The notes: generated from the letters alone by a model not told the origin. DNA of 64,000 bases from Paractinoplanes polyasparticus (GCF_019710575.1 NZ_JAHWFK010000050.1:1-64000), one strand, 5' to 3'. Numbered from the stretch's first letter, positions 1 to 10,154 are shown. Translations and numbers: made by a program.

Positions 1-1
1 C

Positions 2-58
2 GTCGCCCGCGAGATCTACCAACTCATCACCTCAGAGCACCCAAAACCCGCCACTTGA
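2..58 (+). CDS. C-terminal end of a gene cut by the window, possibly an IS110-type transposase
   Basis: Reading from base 2 an open frame gives VAREIYQLITSEHPKPAT and then TGA at 56-58. The pattern V-A-R-E-I-Y resembles the last conserved stretch of IS110-family transposases (Transposase_20), where a basic segment ending in LAREIY lies close to the C-terminus; this comparison is from memory. IS110 elements leave no clear terminal inverted repeats, which fits the absence of any here. A truncated EamA transporter begins about 100 bases downstream, consistent with an insertion having removed its 5' part. Only 18 residues are visible, so the family call is weak. Confidence 0.35.
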   Translation, partial: VAREIYQLITSEHPKPAT

Positions 59-120
59 AATCCATAGGAGCATCCCAGGGACGTGGCCGAAGCTACTCGA
101 CAATCGGCGGACAAATCGTC

Positions 121-148
121 TTGTCCACAGGTCGCCTTTCGTCCACAG
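121..148 (+). other. Two closely spaced TCCACA motifs (DnaA-box-like)
   Basis: TTGTCCACA at 121-129 matches the DnaA box used in high-GC actinobacteria, and CGTCCACAG lies at 140-148, 19 bases on. The same paired arrangement, in the opposite orientation, recurs inside the UbiA-like gene near 33345-33370. Here it lies in the junction between the putative transposase end and the EamA remnant. It may mark a dispersed repeat rather than an origin; no dnaA, dnaN or gyrase genes are nearby. Confidence 0.3.
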
Positions 149-160
149 GGCGGGTTGCTG

Positions 161-406
161 ATGCGGCCGCGCCTGAGTCTGGGTGTCGCGGTCTCGGTCT
201 TTCTGATCGGCGCCACCGACGCTGTCGCGGATGGGGCCTTCATCGCGGCGGCCTCGGCGAGTCTGGCCCCGGCTGCTGTGATCGCTTCGCTCTATCCGGC
301 GGTCACGCTGCTGCTCAACCGCTCACTGCTGCGGGAGCGGCTGCACACCGTGCACCTCTACGGCGTCCTGGCCGCGCTCTTCGCCGTCGCCTGCCTGGCC
401 CGCTGA
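161..406 (+). pseudogene. EamA/DMT-type transporter, C-terminal remnant
   Basis: The frame encodes about 80 residues with two to three membrane segments, including the typical C-terminal EamA pattern S-L-Y-P-A-V-T-L-L-L followed by L-R-E-R-L and a last hydrophobic helix. Complete EamA (drug/metabolite transporter) proteins have ten helices in about 290-310 residues, so only the last quarter remains. The frame can be extended to an ATG at 83, but residues upstream of 161 do not look membrane-like. The loss of the 5' part next to a probable transposase end suggests disruption by insertion. Its stop lies inside the convergent membrane gene. It is probably non-functional. Confidence 0.6.
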
Positions 407-909
407 GCTGCCCGCCCACCTGGGCCGCCGAGCTGCCGGATGCGGCCCCACGGCTTGTAGACGGACAGGACGGTGGCCACGCTGAGCAGCGTCAGCGAGA
501 CCACGGGCGGCATGACCAGGCTGCTCACGTCGAAGGTCACGGCCTCGCCGGCCGACAAGCTTCTCCCGTACGCCGCGACCTCCGGCATGCTGGGCCGGAG
601 CAGCAGCAGGATCAGGGTGCAGAGCGCCACATTCAGCACCAGCTTGACGGCGACCCACCAGTAGCGGACCAGCCCCCACTTCGTGCCCAGCCCCAGCACC
701 AGGCCGGTGACCAGGCAGACCAGCCCGGAGACGAGCATCGGCCACACCAGGAACGAGCCCAGTGCCTGATAGGCCAGGCCTCGCCGCGCGCTGTCGTCGC
801 TGAGGGCGCCCACGCCGACCAGCACCGCCACCATCACGTCGACGCCGATCCACGCGCTCGCCGACACGATGTGCAGCACGAGCCAGAACTTGCGGTAAAC
901 GGGCACCAT
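358..909 (-). CDS. DUF2269-like integral membrane protein
   Basis: The 183-residue product starts MVPVYRKFWLVLHIVSASAW and has four predicted membrane helices, with a conserved early L-H-I-V-S-A-S-A-W-I-G-V motif and L-G-L-G-T-K-W-G-L in the third helix region. This pattern is familiar from small actinobacterial DUF2269-type membrane proteins of unknown function. A longer frame reaches 1017, but the ATG at 909 gives a sensible N-terminus directly before the first helix and avoids overlap with the divergent sensor kinase. The C-terminus is basic and Ala-rich. It tail-overlaps the EamA remnant. It lies divergent from a two-component system and could be controlled by it; that is inference. Confidence 0.7.
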   Translation of the reverse strand: MVPVYRKFWLVLHIVSASAWIGVDVMVAVLVGVGALSDDSARRGLAYQALGSFLVWPMLVSGLVCLVTGLVLGLGTKWGLVRYWWVAVKLVLNVALCTLILLLLRPSMPEVAAYGRSLSAGEAVTFDVSSLVMPPVVSLTLLSVATVLSVYKPWGRIRQLGGPGGRAAQRARQATAKSAARTP

Positions 910-1007
910 GCGCCCAGGGTGCTCGCCGGCGGCGGCGTGCGCGTCGGGGCAGGGACGTACGCCCACTGACGTACGCATACCGGCCGCCCGCATGGCACGG
1001 TAACCCC

Positions 1008-2045
1008 ATGCGCGCACGCGACCTGGCCCTCCCTGTCGCTCTGGCGGCGGTCGGCCTGGCCACGCTGCCCGTGCTCGACGACCTGTCGGCCACCGACCGC
1101 CCGGTCAACGCCGTCGCTTTCGCGCTGGTGGTCGCCACCGCGGCGCTGACCGCGGTGCGTCACCGCTGGCCCGGGCCCGCCCTGCTCGCGGCGGCCGCGA
1201 CCACCTCGGCGTACCTGATAACCGGTTTCCCGTACGGGCCGATCCTGCTGGCCTTCGCCGTCTGTGTCTACGGTGTCGCCCGCGCCCGGCCGGTCCGGCA
1301 GGCCGCCGCCTGGTCCGTGCCCGCACTGTTCGTGCTGTTGCTGCACCTGTTCGAAGATCCGCTGTCGGGTCTCGCTCCGGGCACCGCGTGGGTGGTGGTC
1401 CCGTTCACGATCGGCGTCGCCCGCCGCCAGGTCGTCGACGCGCAGGCCCGCGAGCGTGCCGAGGCCGAACGTCACATCGCCGACGCCGAACGGCTGCGTG
1501 TCGCCCACGAGGTGCATGACGTGGTCGGCCACGGGCTGGCCGCGATCCAGATGCAGGCCGACATCGCGCTGCACCTGCGTGACACCCGCCCCGAGATGGC
1601 CGTCGAGGCGCTGACCGCGATCAGCGCCGCCAGCTCGGAGGCGCTCGAGGAACTGCGCGCAACCCTGGCCGGGCTGGCCGAGACCCCGGGCCCGGCCCAG
1701 GCCGAGGAGTTGTGCGCCCGCGTCCGACGGGCCGGCGTCGACGTGGACCTGGTCGTCGACGGCGCGCCGGCCCCGCTGCCGCCGGCCGCTTACCGGGTGC
1801 TGCGCGAAGCGCTCACCAACGTGGTCAAGCACGCCGCCGACCCCCGCGTCCGGGTGACCATCGAGCACCGGCCGGAGAGCGTCGACCTGCGCATCTCCAA
1901 TCCCGTACGGGCCACCGGCCACGCCGACGGCTTCGGCCTCACCGGCATGCGCCGCCGCGTCGAGCAGGCCGGCGGCTCCCTGACCACCGATGCGCGGGCC
2001 GGCACCTTCGCCGTCCACGCCGTCATCCCCCGGAGCCCTCGATGA
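1008..2045 (+). CDS. NarL/DesK-type sensor histidine kinase
   Basis: The 345-residue kinase has an N-terminal block of about five membrane helices (residues 7-140), a short linker coiled coil, then a HisKA_3 domain with phospho-acceptor His170 in the context A-H-E-V-H-D-V-V-G-H-G. A compact HATPase domain follows, with the N-box region R-E-A-L-T-N-V-V-K-H-A near 267 and the G-box F-G-L-T-G-M near 315. There is no large sensory domain, so the signal is probably sensed within or near the membrane. The stop codon overlaps the start of the next gene as ATGA, so kinase and regulator are translationally coupled. Confidence 0.92.
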   Translation: MRARDLALPVALAAVGLATLPVLDDLSATDRPVNAVAFALVVATAALTAVRHRWPGPALLAAAATTSAYLITGFPYGPILLAFAVCVYGVARARPVRQAAAWSVPALFVLLLHLFEDPLSGLAPGTAWVVVPFTIGVARRQVVDAQARERAEAERHIADAERLRVAHEVHDVVGHGLAAIQMQADIALHLRDTRPEMAVEALTAISAASSEALEELRATLAGLAETPGPAQAEELCARVRRAGVDVDLVVDGAPAPLPPAAYRVLREALTNVVKHAADPRVRVTIEHRPESVDLRISNPVRATGHADGFGLTGMRRRVEQAGGSLTTDARAGTFAVHAVIPRSPR

Positions 2046-2692
2046 TCACCGTCCTGCCGGCCGACGACCAGCAACTCGTACGCCTGGGCCTGCGCGCCCT
2101 GTTCGAGTCCTCCGACGGTTTCGCGGTGGTCGCCGAGGCCGCCGACGGCCTGGCCGCGGTGGCCGAGGCCCGGCGCACCCGCCCCGACGTCGTCCTCATG
2201 GACATCCGCATGCCCGGCATCGACGGCCTCGAGGCCACCCGTCGCATAGTCGCCGACCCCGCCCTCGCCACCACCCGCGTCCTGGTGCTGACCACTTTCG
2301 AACACGACGAGTACGTCTTCACGGCCCTGCGGTCCGGCGCGAGCGGCTTCCTGCTGAAGAACACGAGCCCGCCCGCCCTGCTCGACGCCGTCCGCACCAT
2401 CGCCGACGGCGGCGCCCTCCTGGCCCCCTCGGTGACCCGCACGTTGATCCGCGAGTTCACGGCCGCGGCGCCCCGCCCGCTCACCCCGCACCCCGACCTG
2501 ACCCGCCTGACCGACCGCGAACGCGAGATCGTCGCGCTGGTCGCCCGGGGCCTGAACAACCACGAGATCGCCGCCCACCTGACCGTCAGCCCCGCCACCG
2601 CCCGCACCCATGTGAGCCGGGCCATGACCAAGCTCGGCGCCCGCGACCGTGCCCAACTGGTCGTCTTCGCCTATCAGTCCGGCCTCGCCTGA
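2042..2692 (+). CDS. LuxR/NarL-family response regulator
   Basis: The 216-residue protein has an N-terminal receiver domain with phospho-acceptor Asp54 in V-L-M-D-I-R-M-P-G, a conserved Thr/Lys pair (L-T-T-F and F-L-L-K-N), and a C-terminal LuxR helix-turn-helix (L-T-D-R-E-R-E-I-V-A-L-V-A-R-G, then N-H-E-I-A-A-H-L and T-A-R-T-H-V-S-R). The ATG at 2042 overlaps the kinase stop. An oddity is an uncharged start of the receiver (MITVLPADDQQ): Leu5-Pro6-Ala7 precede the acidic Asp pair at 8-9. It should act as the DNA-binding partner of the upstream kinase, with the divergent membrane gene a plausible target. Confidence 0.92.
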   Translation: MITVLPADDQQLVRLGLRALFESSDGFAVVAEAADGLAAVAEARRTRPDVVLMDIRMPGIDGLEATRRIVADPALATTRVLVLTTFEHDEYVFTALRSGASGFLLKNTSPPALLDAVRTIADGGALLAPSVTRTLIREFTAAAPRPLTPHPDLTRLTDREREIVALVARGLNNHEIAAHLTVSPATARTHVSRAMTKLGARDRAQLVVFAYQSGLA

Positions 2693-3077
2693 GGCGACCG
2701 CGGCGGACGCGCTTGTTGATCCTGGGAAGAACACTCGAATTTCCCCGAAGAGACAAATTCCGCAAGCTGGACGCTCGCGTTTCCGAGGCGTCACACGGAA
2801 GGGCGCTCGAGGTCGCGGGATCGGCGCTGAAAGGACGGAATTTCAGGCGACCTGCGCGATTATACGGGATTTCTCCGGCGACCGGAACTCCGAAATGTCG
2901 GCACGCACTCCGGTCAATGCCGTTGCCGAGATTCCCCGTACTCCACGCGTCCCGGTATTGCTGAATCCGGCAAGTCGATAGGTAGCATGGTGCTGCCAGT
3001 AGTTGCCGATCTTGAGCCGACGAGAAGAGGCCGCCACCACGCCGATCCGTTTCGCCAAGCCCTGAGGAGCTGATCGC
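2693..3077 (+). other. 385-bp intergenic region, AT-richer than its neighbours
   Basis: No convincing coding frame is present; the frames that remain open are short and lack ribosome sites. Base composition drops visibly around 2730-2990. A short inverted repeat GAATTT (2737-2742) and AAATTC (2755-2760) is present, and TTGCTG (2958-2963) with TAGCAT (2983-2988) could be a weak promoter for the next gene, although the 19-base spacing is long. A GAGGAG ribosome site precedes the ATG at 3078. Confidence 0.4.
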
Positions 3078-3833
3078 ATGGATCCCCGCCCCACCTTGCG
3101 GAACCGGCTCAGAGGAGCACGGACGGACTCCGGCGCGAGCCCGCAGCAACTGGCCGCGGCCCTGGGATGGTCGCTCGTCGATTTCCTCGCGGTCGAAGCG
3201 GTCGCCGGCGGCATCGACGACGGCCGGCTGTCAGCCTTGCTCGACCACTACGGCCTGGCCGACCAGCGGATCCCGGCGTCCGGCCTCGGGGAGGACGTGC
3301 TGAGCCGGGAAGTCCGGTTGCTCGCCACCTACGAGCAGGAAGCTTCCAGCATCCGCACCTTCGAGCCGTACGTGATCCCGGGGCTGCTGCAGACCAGGGA
3401 GTACGCCGAGGCAGCGCTCAGTTTCTTCGCCACCGCCGGGACTCTCGAGCCCTTGGTGCAGGCCCGCCTGGCCCGGCAGGTGCTTCTCGCTCGCGACGAC
3501 GGTCCGGCGATGCGCTTCGTGATCGACGAGTCCGCGCTGCACTGCTGGGAGGGGGCCGCCGGTGACGGGCCGCGGATCATGCGGGCCCAGATGGACCGCC
3601 TGCGGCAGCTCGCGGCGCACCCGGGCCTGGACATCCGGGTGGTGCCCTATCGAGCCGGTCTCCACGAGGGAATCAAAGGCCCGTTCGTCATTCTCGAGCA
3701 GCCGGACCTGCTTTATCTGGAGGACGCGAAAGGTGACGTCGTGCGGGCCGGGCCGGAAGAGGTCCGCGCTCATCGTGAACGCTTCGACGTCTTGTCCGGC
3801 CTGGCCGTTCCGCTTCTGACAGCGTGGGCCTGA
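3078..3833 (+). CDS. XRE-type regulator with DUF5753 domain
   Basis: This 251-residue protein begins with a helix-turn-helix region (residues 6-60, L-R-N-R-L-R-G-A-R-T-D-S-G-A-S-P-Q-Q-L-A) and continues with a DUF5753 domain recognised by P-G-L-L-Q-T-R-E-Y-A (about 96-105), the central F-V-I-D-E-S-A-L-H, and R-V-V-P-Y-R-A-G-L-H-E-G near 190. Such proteins are paired in actinomycetes with small DUF397 proteins and influence development (the WhiJ class). The HTH is less canonical than in the paralogue at 4302-5165, lacking the usual S-x-x-x-I-S-R-x-E pattern, so DNA binding may be altered. It ends 2 bp before the convergent small membrane gene. Confidence 0.82.
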   Translation: MDPRPTLRNRLRGARTDSGASPQQLAAALGWSLVDFLAVEAVAGGIDDGRLSALLDHYGLADQRIPASGLGEDVLSREVRLLATYEQEASSIRTFEPYVIPGLLQTREYAEAALSFFATAGTLEPLVQARLARQVLLARDDGPAMRFVIDESALHCWEGAAGDGPRIMRAQMDRLRQLAAHPGLDIRVVPYRAGLHEGIKGPFVILEQPDLLYLEDAKGDVVRAGPEEVRAHRERFDVLSGLAVPLLTAWA

Positions 3834-3835
3834 GC

Positions 3836-4063
3836 TCAGGCGAACAATGACAGAATCACCAGCAAAAGGGCGATGACAGCGAGCACGACCGCCAGCCCCA
3901 TGGCGGCCGCCGATTTGAGCACCTCCGCCACCGGCCGCAGCGACCGTGCGATCAGCCGGAGCGCGAGCATGATGAGGATGGCCGCGCCGACGACCATAAC
4001 TATTGAGGCGTCGTGTTCGGGCGGCGGCTGTTGTGCGGACAGCACGAGTACTAGACTTTTCAC
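3836..4063 (-). CDS. Small two-helix membrane protein
   Basis: The 75-residue product has a hydrophobic segment at about 21-40 (I-V-M-V-V-G-A-A-I-L-I-M-L-A-L) and another at 52-75 ending L-L-L-V-I-L-S-L-F-A. The start is GTG at 4061-4063, chosen because AAAGGAC lies seven bases upstream on the minus strand; the longer open frame upstream has no membrane character. I do not recognise a family. It sits between two XRE/DUF5753 regulators, downstream of the palindrome at 4198-4211, so it may be a regulated partner of that system. Function unknown. Confidence 0.6.
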   Translation of the reverse strand: MKSLVLVLSAQQPPPEHDASIVMVVGAAILIMLALRLIARSLRPVAEVLKSAAAMGLAVVLAVIALLLVILSLFA

Positions 4064-4197
4064 CGGCTCGTCCTTTCGATCCGTGTGACCGGCTTGGCGG
4101 GACAGTTGGACAAGTGAGCACCTCCGGTGGCAGCCGGGGGTGCTCGTTCCGTTCGGGCCTCTGGGCCTACGTTCAGTTTGCGTGGCAACACGCCGAG

Positions 4198-4211
4198 TTG
4201 GCAATTGCCAA
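4198..4211. promoter_or_regulatory. 14-bp perfect palindrome, candidate operator
   Basis: TTGGCAATTGCCAA is self-complementary over all 14 bases and sits between the divergent small membrane gene and the second XRE regulator. The flanks extend the symmetry imperfectly (GAG on the left, CTC two bases further out on the right). It is a good candidate site for one of the flanking XRE proteins. A second TTGACA at 4220-4225 lies just beside it. Confidence 0.5.
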
Positions 4212-4264
4212 AACTCAGGTTGACACACTATGTTTTTCCGGCGGCGCCGTTGCCATCTGACGCC

Positions 4265-4294
4265 TTGACAATGATCACGGCGCAGTGGTAGGAG
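4265..4294 (+). promoter_or_regulatory. Candidate promoter for the second XRE regulator
   Basis: TTGACA at 4265-4270 matches the -35 consensus. TAGGAG at 4289-4294 follows after 18 bases as a weak -10. A start about seven bases later would fall at the GTG (4302), so the transcript may be leaderless or nearly so; a GGAG at 4291 could alternatively serve as ribosome site. Confidence 0.4.
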
Positions 4295-4301
4295 TTGACG
4301 G

Positions 4302-5165
4302 GTGACTAGGCGGAGCAGCCCAACGGTGCGCAACCGTGAACTCGGTGCGCTCCTCCGGCGGTACCGCGAGGCCAAAAACCTCACCGCTGCTCAGGTCGCG
4401 AAAGACGTGGGCCTGTCCCCCGCCGCGATCAGCCGGCTCGAAACCGCCTCCCGGGCGTCACCGCGCTCCGGGGCGCCGAATGTCCGCGCGCTCTGCAGCT
4501 ACTACGGGCTCGACGATCGCACCACCGAGCGGCTCGTCCAGCTGGCCAGGGAAGGCTCCCAGCCGGGCTGGTGGCAGCGCTACGACCTCGAGTCACCGAC
4601 GGCGACCTACCTGGACCTGGAGACCGCCGCCGTTTCCATCGACAACTTCGAGGCGTCGGTCGCACCCGGCCTTCTGCAGACGCACGACTACGCCCGAGAG
4701 GTGATCGCCCCGCTCCGGCTGCATTTCTCGGCCGATCAACTGGCCGAGACGGTGGAGTCCAGGATCCAGCGTCAGCGGATCCTGACCGGCGACAGCCCTC
4801 TGCAGTTCCGCGCGGTGATCGACGAGACAATTGTGCACCGGGTCGTGGGCAGTGCTGCCGTGCTGCGGGAACAGCTGATTCATATAAGACAGCTCGCGAC
4901 CGATCTACCGCATGTCTCCGTTCAGATCCTGCCGTTCTCCGCCGGCGTGAACCCGGGGCTGGACGGCCCGTTCTCGGTTCTCGAATTCGCCGAGGACCTG
5001 CTGCCGCCCGTGATCTACACGGAGGGCCAGCTGGGCCAAATTTTCGAGGACGAACCGGAAGAAGTCGAACGTATCCGGCGGGCTTTCGGTACGCTGACCG
5101 ACCTCGCCCTCGATGCCAGACGCTCACTGAAATTGATCGACGAACGTATCCGCGACCTATCCTAG
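4302..5165 (+). CDS. XRE-family regulator with DUF5753 domain (WhiJ-like)
   Basis: The 287-residue protein has a clear N-terminal helix-turn-helix (residues 12-70; L-G-A-L-L-R-R-Y-R-E-A then A-A-I-S-R-L-E-T) followed by DUF5753 (P-G-L-L-Q-T-H-D-Y-A at about 127, F-R-A-V-I-D-E-T-I-V-H near 168, V-Q-I-L-P-F-S-A-G near 205). Start is GTG at 4302. A DUF397 gene follows 19 bp after the stop, the standard partnership of this family in actinomycetes, where such pairs modulate differentiation and secondary metabolism. The palindrome at 4198-4211 may be its own operator. Ligand unknown. Confidence 0.88.
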   Translation: MTRRSSPTVRNRELGALLRRYREAKNLTAAQVAKDVGLSPAAISRLETASRASPRSGAPNVRALCSYYGLDDRTTERLVQLAREGSQPGWWQRYDLESPTATYLDLETAAVSIDNFEASVAPGLLQTHDYAREVIAPLRLHFSADQLAETVESRIQRQRILTGDSPLQFRAVIDETIVHRVVGSAAVLREQLIHIRQLATDLPHVSVQILPFSAGVNPGLDGPFSVLEFAEDLLPPVIYTEGQLGQIFEDEPEEVERIRRAFGTLTDLALDARRSLKLIDERIRDLS

Positions 5166-5184
5166 AAATCAGGGAAACGACATC

Positions 5185-5400
5185 ATGAGCCTGATGAACA
5201 TCGACCGTGAAGCGCTTGCCTGGCGCATTGCCGAGCGCAGCGCCGGTGGTAATTGTGTGGAGATCGCCCGAACGCGGGACCTCATTGCGGTGCGTAACTC
5301 GAAGCGTCCGGAAGGCGAGATGGTTCTTTATACCCAACCGGAATTCGCGGCGTTCCTGGACGGGGCCAAGAAGGGCGAATTCGACGACCTCCTGGACTGA
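5185..5400 (+). CDS. DUF397 small protein, partner of the XRE regulator
   Basis: The 71-residue protein has the DUF397 pattern: G-G-N-C-V-E-I-A near residue 22, I-A-V-R-N-S-K-R-P-E-G near 34, and F-A-A-F-L-D-G-A-K-K-G-E-F at the C-terminus. Members are small regulatory partners encoded beside XRE/DUF5753 proteins and are thought to antagonise them. The ATG at 5185 is preceded by AGGGAAACGACATC, giving an acceptable ribosome site. A strong hairpin terminator follows at 5441-5476, closing the two-gene unit. Confidence 0.9.
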   Translation: MSLMNIDREALAWRIAERSAGGNCVEIARTRDLIAVRNSKRPEGEMVLYTQPEFAAFLDGAKKGEFDDLLD

Positions 5401-5440
5401 CCGGAGGCCATGAGCACCACACGTCGATCAGTCGGTGAGG

Positions 5441-5476
5441 GGACGGGCGGCAACCGCGAAAGGTTGCCGCCCGTCC
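5441..5476. terminator. Bidirectional hairpin terminator
   Basis: A perfect 15-bp stem, GGACGGGCGGCAACC (5441-5455) with GGTTGCCGCCCGTCC (5462-5476), encloses a GCGAAA loop. It lies between the convergent DUF397 gene and the APH-type gene and can end both transcripts. There is no long T-tract, which is common in high-GC actinomycetes. Confidence 0.85.
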
Positions 5477-5482
5477 GTCGTC

Positions 5483-6448
5483 TCAGAGGGCGGCGACAGC
5501 CTCGGAGAGGCGGGCCCGGGCCCACTGCTGCTGCGGGGAGCCGGCCCGGCCCCGGTAGGCCGACTCGATGACCATCGTGGCGGTCAGATAGAGGTTGTAG
5601 AGGCGGCGCCGGGCGCGTTCGTTCGCTGTGAAAGCGGCCTTGCCGTAGCCCCGGACGAAGGCGGTGGGATTGCCGAAGGACGGTTGCTCGGTGGCGACGA
5701 ACCCGGCCTCGATGAGCGGGTCGCCGTAGAACGCCCGCTCGTGGTCGATGACGCAGACGATCCGGCCGTCGCGCACCAGGACGTTGCTCGACCACAGGTC
5801 CCAGGCCACGAAACGCGGACCTGTGACCTCGTCGAGGCAGTCGGCGTGGGCAGCGACGAGCGCGCGCAGACCGGCGTAGTCGAGTTCGACCGCGCGCCGC
5901 TCGCCGTCGTGCAGGACATCGGAGACCATGCCGAGGAAGCACTGCCGCCAGGTGGCGACGCCGGGACCGTCGAGCGGGCCGAAGGCCGGGCCGGTCAGGG
6001 CGTTCAGGGAGCGGGTCGCCGCGCCCACGGCCACGTCCAGCTTGTCCTGCTCGCAGGCTGACAACGACGAGCGGATCACTCCGTAGTTGTCGGCGTCGAC
6101 GTAGGGCATGACGAACCAGTCGGCGTCGACCAGCTCGCGGGAGCTGTCCGCGAAGTCGACCGTGGGCACCGGCACATCCGTTCCGGCCAGGAGGGCGAGC
6201 GCCGCCAGCTCAGTGGCCATCGCCCGGCGTTCGTACGTCATCACCTCGACCCCGGCGGGCGGCGCGACCTTGAGGACGGCCTGGTAGCCGTCGCGCAGGC
6301 GCAGGCGGTAGGCGACGTTGAACCAGCCGTGGCCCAGTTCGTGCACCCAGTCGGCCGTACCGGAAGGAACCTGATCTTTGCCGTAGGCGCGCGCCACCAT
6401 CGCTCGCAGCGTGTCGAGCGACTGCCGGTTCTTGGTGATGCTCTCCAT
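5483..6448 (-). CDS. APH-fold phosphotransferase
   Basis: The 321-residue protein has the aminoglycoside phosphotransferase/choline kinase fold. Lys60 in A-V-L-K-V is the probable ATP-contact lysine. The catalytic loop reads F-V-A-W-D-L-W-S-S-N-V-L with Asp217 and Asn222, and I-D-H-E at 234-237 gives the metal-binding Asp235. The usual H-G-D of the loop is A-W-D here, so the Brenner-motif histidine is missing although the catalytic Asp remains. Start is ATG at 6448, seven bases after the stop of the UvrA-like gene, so both share a transcript. The substrate (antibiotic, sugar or other small molecule) cannot be told. Its operon suggests a detoxification role. Confidence 0.8.
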   Translation of the reverse strand: MESITKNRQSLDTLRAMVARAYGKDQVPSGTADWVHELGHGWFNVAYRLRLRDGYQAVLKVAPPAGVEVMTYERRAMATELAALALLAGTDVPVPTVDFADSSRELVDADWFVMPYVDADNYGVIRSSLSACEQDKLDVAVGAATRSLNALTGPAFGPLDGPGVATWRQCFLGMVSDVLHDGERRAVELDYAGLRALVAAHADCLDEVTGPRFVAWDLWSSNVLVRDGRIVCVIDHERAFYGDPLIEAGFVATEQPSFGNPTAFVRGYGKAAFTANERARRRLYNLYLTATMVIESAYRGRAGSPQQQWARARLSEAVAAL

Positions 6449-6454
6449 CGTGGC

Positions 6455-8806
<2,352 letters not shown>

Positions 8807-8881
8807 CCCCGGCTCCCTCGTTCGTCGGCTTCCCCGGGAACTCTAGGCAGGTGGTACGACACTCTGCTTCTCGATTCCTGA

Positions 8882-10153
8882 TCAGGGAATGAGCAAGTCT
8901 GCCAGGTCGAACGAATCGCCGCGGGCACGCAGCACCGGCTGCCAGTCCGGTTCCAGACTCAGGTAGCTCGCCGGATCGGCCCGCAGCAGCCCCAGCAGCA
9001 CCTCGGCCACGATCCGGCCCCCGACCGGGCCGAGCCGGTCACCGTGCTCGGCCTCTTTCAAGATGTAGAACCAGAGCGGCGTGCCGTGCGGCCAGTCCTC
9101 CGTCACATCAAGAGGCTCCAATCCCATCAGCCGGGCCACGGCTTCGCCGCTGGGCAGCCGGGTGGTCTCGCCGCGCAGCAGGTCGCGGACGGCCAGCGAG
9201 CGGTAGGCGCTGGTATCGACGACGCCGGTGACCTGCTCGGGCAGGCCGATCAGGCTGCGCGCCAGGCGGCCGTCCAGGCGCTTGGCCCGCTGGGCCGGCG
9301 GGCGGCCGGGCACGTCGAAGATCTGGGCGAGGTCGATGCGCTGGGCCGGGTCGAGCGGGCCGAAACCGACCAGGTCGGGGAAGAGCGGCACCTCGGGTCC
9401 GCCCTCGACCAGCCGGTAGGTGTGCCGGATCTGGCCGTGTCCGTAGCGGAAGGCGGCGTCGGCGAACTCGAGCGGGATGAAAGCCTCACCCTTCGCCGGC
9501 CGGAACCAGCGGCCGCCCTCGGCCAGCACTTCCTTGGTCAGCTCGGCACCGACCAGGCGGGGCAGGAAGTCGTTCACGATCACCCATTGGTAGTGCCACG
9601 TGAGGGTGACGCGGGCCGCGTCGCCTACAAGATCAACGAGGCGGTTGTGCGCTTTGAGGAGGGCTACGTGGAGGGCGAGGGCGAAGCGGTGCGAGTCGTT
9701 GCGCGGGTCGCCGATCAGGGCGACGCCCTGAGAGTTACGGGGCACGTCGTCGCCGACCAGGAACTTCGCGGGTTCCCGGACGTCGAACAGGAACGGCGAG
9801 CCGACCGGGCCGTCGGAGTACAGCATCTCGAGGTCGAGCATCGGCGCGCGGGCGTTCTTGAGCGCGTCGGTCGCGGTGCCACCCATCAGGGCCGACCGGT
9901 CGGCGGTGATGTCGTGGGCGATGAGCTGGCCGAAGAACGGCCATCCCGCGGCGCCGGCGGCGTCGTCGCCGCCCGGCGCGAGCTGGTCGAGGACGGCGGC
10001 GGCGTCGCACACACCGCCGCTGTCGCCGGCCCGCATCAGCAGCTCGGGATCGGCGCCGAGCGGCTCCAGGCCGTCGAACATGCGGCCGTACCGCGCCGCG
10101 CCGGTCGGCCGGTCGACAGCCCGGACGAGGCTGAGACAGTGGTTGACGGTCAT
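8882..10153 (-). CDS. Animal-type heme peroxidase family protein
   Basis: The 423-residue protein matches bacterial members of the An_peroxidase family. The distal histidine is in G-Q-L-I-A-H-D (His80, Asp81), and the proximal histidine is in F-R-Y-G-H-G-Q-I-R-H near residue 239. No signal peptide is visible, so it is probably cytoplasmic. The start at 10153 lies 1 bp after the stop of the FAD monooxygenase, so the two oxidative enzymes form one translation unit. The natural substrate is unknown; halide, phenol or fatty-acid oxidation are known in the family. Confidence 0.82.
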   Translation of the reverse strand: MTVNHCLSLVRAVDRPTGAARYGRMFDGLEPLGADPELLMRAGDSGGVCDAAAVLDQLAPGGDDAAGAAGWPFFGQLIAHDITADRSALMGGTATDALKNARAPMLDLEMLYSDGPVGSPFLFDVREPAKFLVGDDVPRNSQGVALIGDPRNDSHRFALALHVALLKAHNRLVDLVGDAARVTLTWHYQWVIVNDFLPRLVGAELTKEVLAEGGRWFRPAKGEAFIPLEFADAAFRYGHGQIRHTYRLVEGGPEVPLFPDLVGFGPLDPAQRIDLAQIFDVPGRPPAQRAKRLDGRLARSLIGLPEQVTGVVDTSAYRSLAVRDLLRGETTRLPSGEAVARLMGLEPLDVTEDWPHGTPLWFYILKEAEHGDRLGPVGGRIVAEVLLGLLRADPASYLSLEPDWQPVLRARGDSFDLADLLIP

Positions 10154-10154
10154 G

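Noticed and set aside
2586..3214. Minus-strand frames across the 2693-3077 gap
   Set aside because: They overlap real genes at both ends, lack ribosome sites and show no recognisable protein features.
8874..8890. Palindrome CCTGATCAGG at the peroxidase stop as terminator
   Set aside because: Only 10 bp with no loop and it includes the stop codon; too weak to call.
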